Source of the DNA: Salarias fasciatus
Taxonomy: Eukaryota; Chordata; Actinopteri; Blenniiformes; Blenniidae
Length of the DNA: 64,000 nt
Reading direction: 5' to 3'
NCBI RefSeq assembly: GCF_902148845.1
Contig: NC_043755.1
Coordinates: 1,598,378 to 1,662,377, forward strand
Positions 61,739 to 64,000 of the stretch are shown piece by piece (the first letter of the stretch is position 1; the number at the start of each line of letters is the position of its first letter). Made by a program: the position numbers and the translations under genes. The notes beneath the pieces are model-generated. The model made no database searches, was not told the DNA's origin, and was given only the letters and a program-made list of their open reading frames with translations.

Positions 61739-62825
61739 GGACATGTGCGTGCCGTGCGAAGGAAAGAAACGGTGAACGGAAATAGATATGAGCTTGTCTT
61801 TGAAGGCCAGCTAATGAGTCCCTGCATCTTGCAGACGTTTAGCTATTTATGTAACGCACCTCCGCAACCTCTGTAAGATCTTCCTCGATCAAGCCATCTC
61901 CTCTCACGTCGTTACACAAATATATATTCAGATGCACACAGTAGCCGTGTAGCATCAGTGTTGAATAACACAAAGTCATTTCCATCCAAATCAAGTCATG
62001 TCAGTGTATTCATATTAATGGCTGGAGATGATTTTAGTTTTAAAGACATGTTTTCACTTTTTTTTTTCTTTGTTTTAGTTAAAATAATTAACCGTACACA
62101 ATATTTTAACTCCCCGCAGTTAAGTACGGTTCACTTTAAATGAAATTTACTGATGCAAATTAAATGGCTACAGATATCAGATTGGCTTGCTGCAGGCACA
62201 AGGGATTCAATTAGAATGAACTCGCTATGAAATCCTTATTTAACCCCAGTCCTGGTGTGCGCACCTGACCCAGCAGGTCTTTACGAGCTCAGGGTGGCCT
62301 ACTTCATCTATAATTTCCCACATTACAGACACTAATTATGCACAATTGAGGGCAGGTTTTTTTGTTTTTTTTTTTTTTTTTTTTACACTGCAGAGCAATA
62401 TTTCATCTAATTACCTCCAGATCATTGCGTTCTTTACACTGAGGGATGCTGCATTATCTGTGGCTGCCTTGATTGCTGAGCTGATGACGGTTCACGCCGC
62501 TCAGCTGGCTGACAGCAGAGATGTTAGAAAGGCAACACAAAATGGAGGAGGCAGCAGACACAAGCTCAGCTGGTCCATTAGGAGCATGTCTGTTTCCTGA
62601 CAATCAGAATTGAGATGACAGAGCATTAAAAGACCCAGAGGAGCCCAGGAGCACTGATGCGTAGTGGTGTGTGTGTGTGTATATATGTGTGTGTGTGTGT
62701 GAGATGACCTAGGGAATAGGCCAATGGGGGTCTTGTGGGGGGAAGGGTAGCCAGGATTAGTTATATTGTGCAGCACAGTTATTGGTCACTGGACACAAAC
62801 AATGGGAGGGCTAAAGAGGATTTGG

Positions 62826-62826
62826 T

Positions 62827-62908
<82 letters not shown>
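62826..62908. repeat. Long GT microsatellite
   Basis: About 40 GT units followed by a CCTCCTCCT run. Confidence 0.97.
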
Positions 62909-62910
<2 letters not shown>

Positions 62911-62929
62911 CCCCTCCTCCTCCTCCTGC

Positions 62930-63400
62930 TGTCCCGTCGTGCCAGTGAGAAGCGCATGGTATAGCGGTGGTCCGGGCTGCGCCCCTTTGGGGCGGCCCTG
63001 TACATCTGGAAGATTGGCCTGTCTGCCTGTCTAGCACGGCCCCTCCCCCCCTCCCTGCTCCGGGACTCGGACTACATATGGAGGAGACAAACACAGCCAC
63101 ATTAGTCATCAATTAGGCAAGGCCTCGACAGCGATGCTTTTCTGTCTTTTCGAATAGTGCAGCCCGCCGTGATCCGGGCCTTTGCGGCTGATATGTCTCA
63201 CCTAAGAGAGGTGCAGCGCGATTGCATAATAGTGTATTTTAGTACATTGTGTGATTTAATCAGCGGTTAGAAGTTTCTAAATATACCAGATCTGTCCTCA
63301 TGTTGCCACATCAGCGAAACAAAGCCGTGCTCGTTAAACTGCGGTCTGTCACAGCGAAGCACATCGTCCCATCATGATACTTGAGGCACCTTTCTTCTTA
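62930..63400. promoter_or_regulatory. Candidate conserved noncoding element
   Basis: High-complexity, non-repetitive, non-coding sequence between microsatellites, with homeodomain-like cores such as 'gtcatcaattag' (63104-63115) and 'gatttaatcagcgg' (63252-63265). This is an impression from texture only; conservation has not been tested. Confidence 0.25.
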
Positions 63401-64000
63401 GTTTTCCATCATGTTACAGTGGGATTACAAAATAAAAAAAGCAACACACTTTATTGATTGTGTACGTTTAAGGACTATATGGCAATGTGTCCTAATCCCA
63501 GTGCCTTAGGTGACCTGAGTGGGATGCGTATGTGTGTGTGTGTGTGTGTGTGAGAGCCGTCGAGCCGGGCATCCTGGGCGAGGAGGATCCATGCGGTGCT
63601 AATAAGCAGATCCAGAGCAGAATGCCTCCTTTGTGTGAGTGAGATTTAATGAGGCTGCAATGGGCAGCGTTCGGAGTTCATCCTCAGAGCTCCGTGCGGA
63701 CACAGACACACTGTACAACAAGGGAGGCTATTGTGCCGCGACATGATGTTTGTGTACGTGTGACTGAGGATGTGTGTTTGAGTTAAAGTGCAGTGTGTGG
63801 GTGGCGGATTGGCCTCATGCATTAAAGAATGAGTCCGAGTTGAGTTGAATAATCTGAACCCCGGACAAATAGTAAACATTAAAGTGAGCACAGTTTGGAC
63901 TGAACACAGATGTCATGGTAAATTTAGTTGTAACATAAAATCCAAAGTCCTGCAGCTTAGGACAACCAAGGATTATATTCATTTTTTTTTAGCTGCTTAT

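Larger units (their letters stand above)
59242..64000. other. Gene-free DNA rich in microsatellites; possible intron or regulatory desert
   Basis: No protein-coding exon was found. It contains a CTG run (59580-59601), a GA run (60218-60241), GT/CA arrays and unique-looking higher-complexity stretches at about 62390-62560 and 62930-63400. Confidence 0.4.

Overview
The window reads as nuclear DNA of a ray-finned (teleost) fish. Genes are split into short exons with compact introns and GT-AG borders. The intergenic DNA holds fish-type L1, L2/Jockey-like and Rex3/RTE-like LINEs, a Tc1-like transposon, small TTAA-flanked transposons and many CA/GT, CATC and AAT microsatellites. I saw no tRNA or rRNA gene, no CRISPR array and no retrovirus-like element.

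Left part (1-18.5 kb), an immune-adaptor block. The 5' half of nfkbid (IkappaBNS) lies on the minus strand and runs off the left edge before its ankyrin repeats. Then come hcst (DAP10) and tyrobp (DAP12), both on the plus strand. They encode tiny membrane adaptors with an Asp in the transmembrane helix; hcst has a YMNV tail and tyrobp an ITAM. About 3.6 kb of nested, broken LINEs sits between them. Converging on tyrobp is a minus-strand nine-exon gene that I reconstructed from splice sites. It predicts a secreted, acidic, low-cysteine protein of about 237 residues that I cannot identify.

Middle (20-27.3 kb): csnk2a1, the catalytic alpha subunit of protein kinase CK2. Its 392 codons are complete in 12 coding exons behind a GC-rich promoter region.

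29.8-48 kb: three tandem paraoxonase (PON) genes on the plus strand. Each has nine exons and encodes 356 residues. Copies A and B are close relatives; C is more diverged. A and C each carry a change at a position important in PON1 (E53 in A, D183/H184 in C). Between A and B lies a three-level transposon nest: L1, then Tc1, then a TTAA foldback element.

48.3-51 kb: a complete minus-strand two-pore-domain potassium channel gene of the KCNK5/TASK-2 type (447 residues, five exons).

51-64 kb: no protein gene could be supported. The stretch holds retroelement tails, many simple repeats, three GC-rich patches (about 54.5, 57.6 and 59.1 kb) that could hold 5' exons of a gene lying to the right, and stretches near 62.4 and 63.2 kb that look like candidate conserved noncoding DNA.
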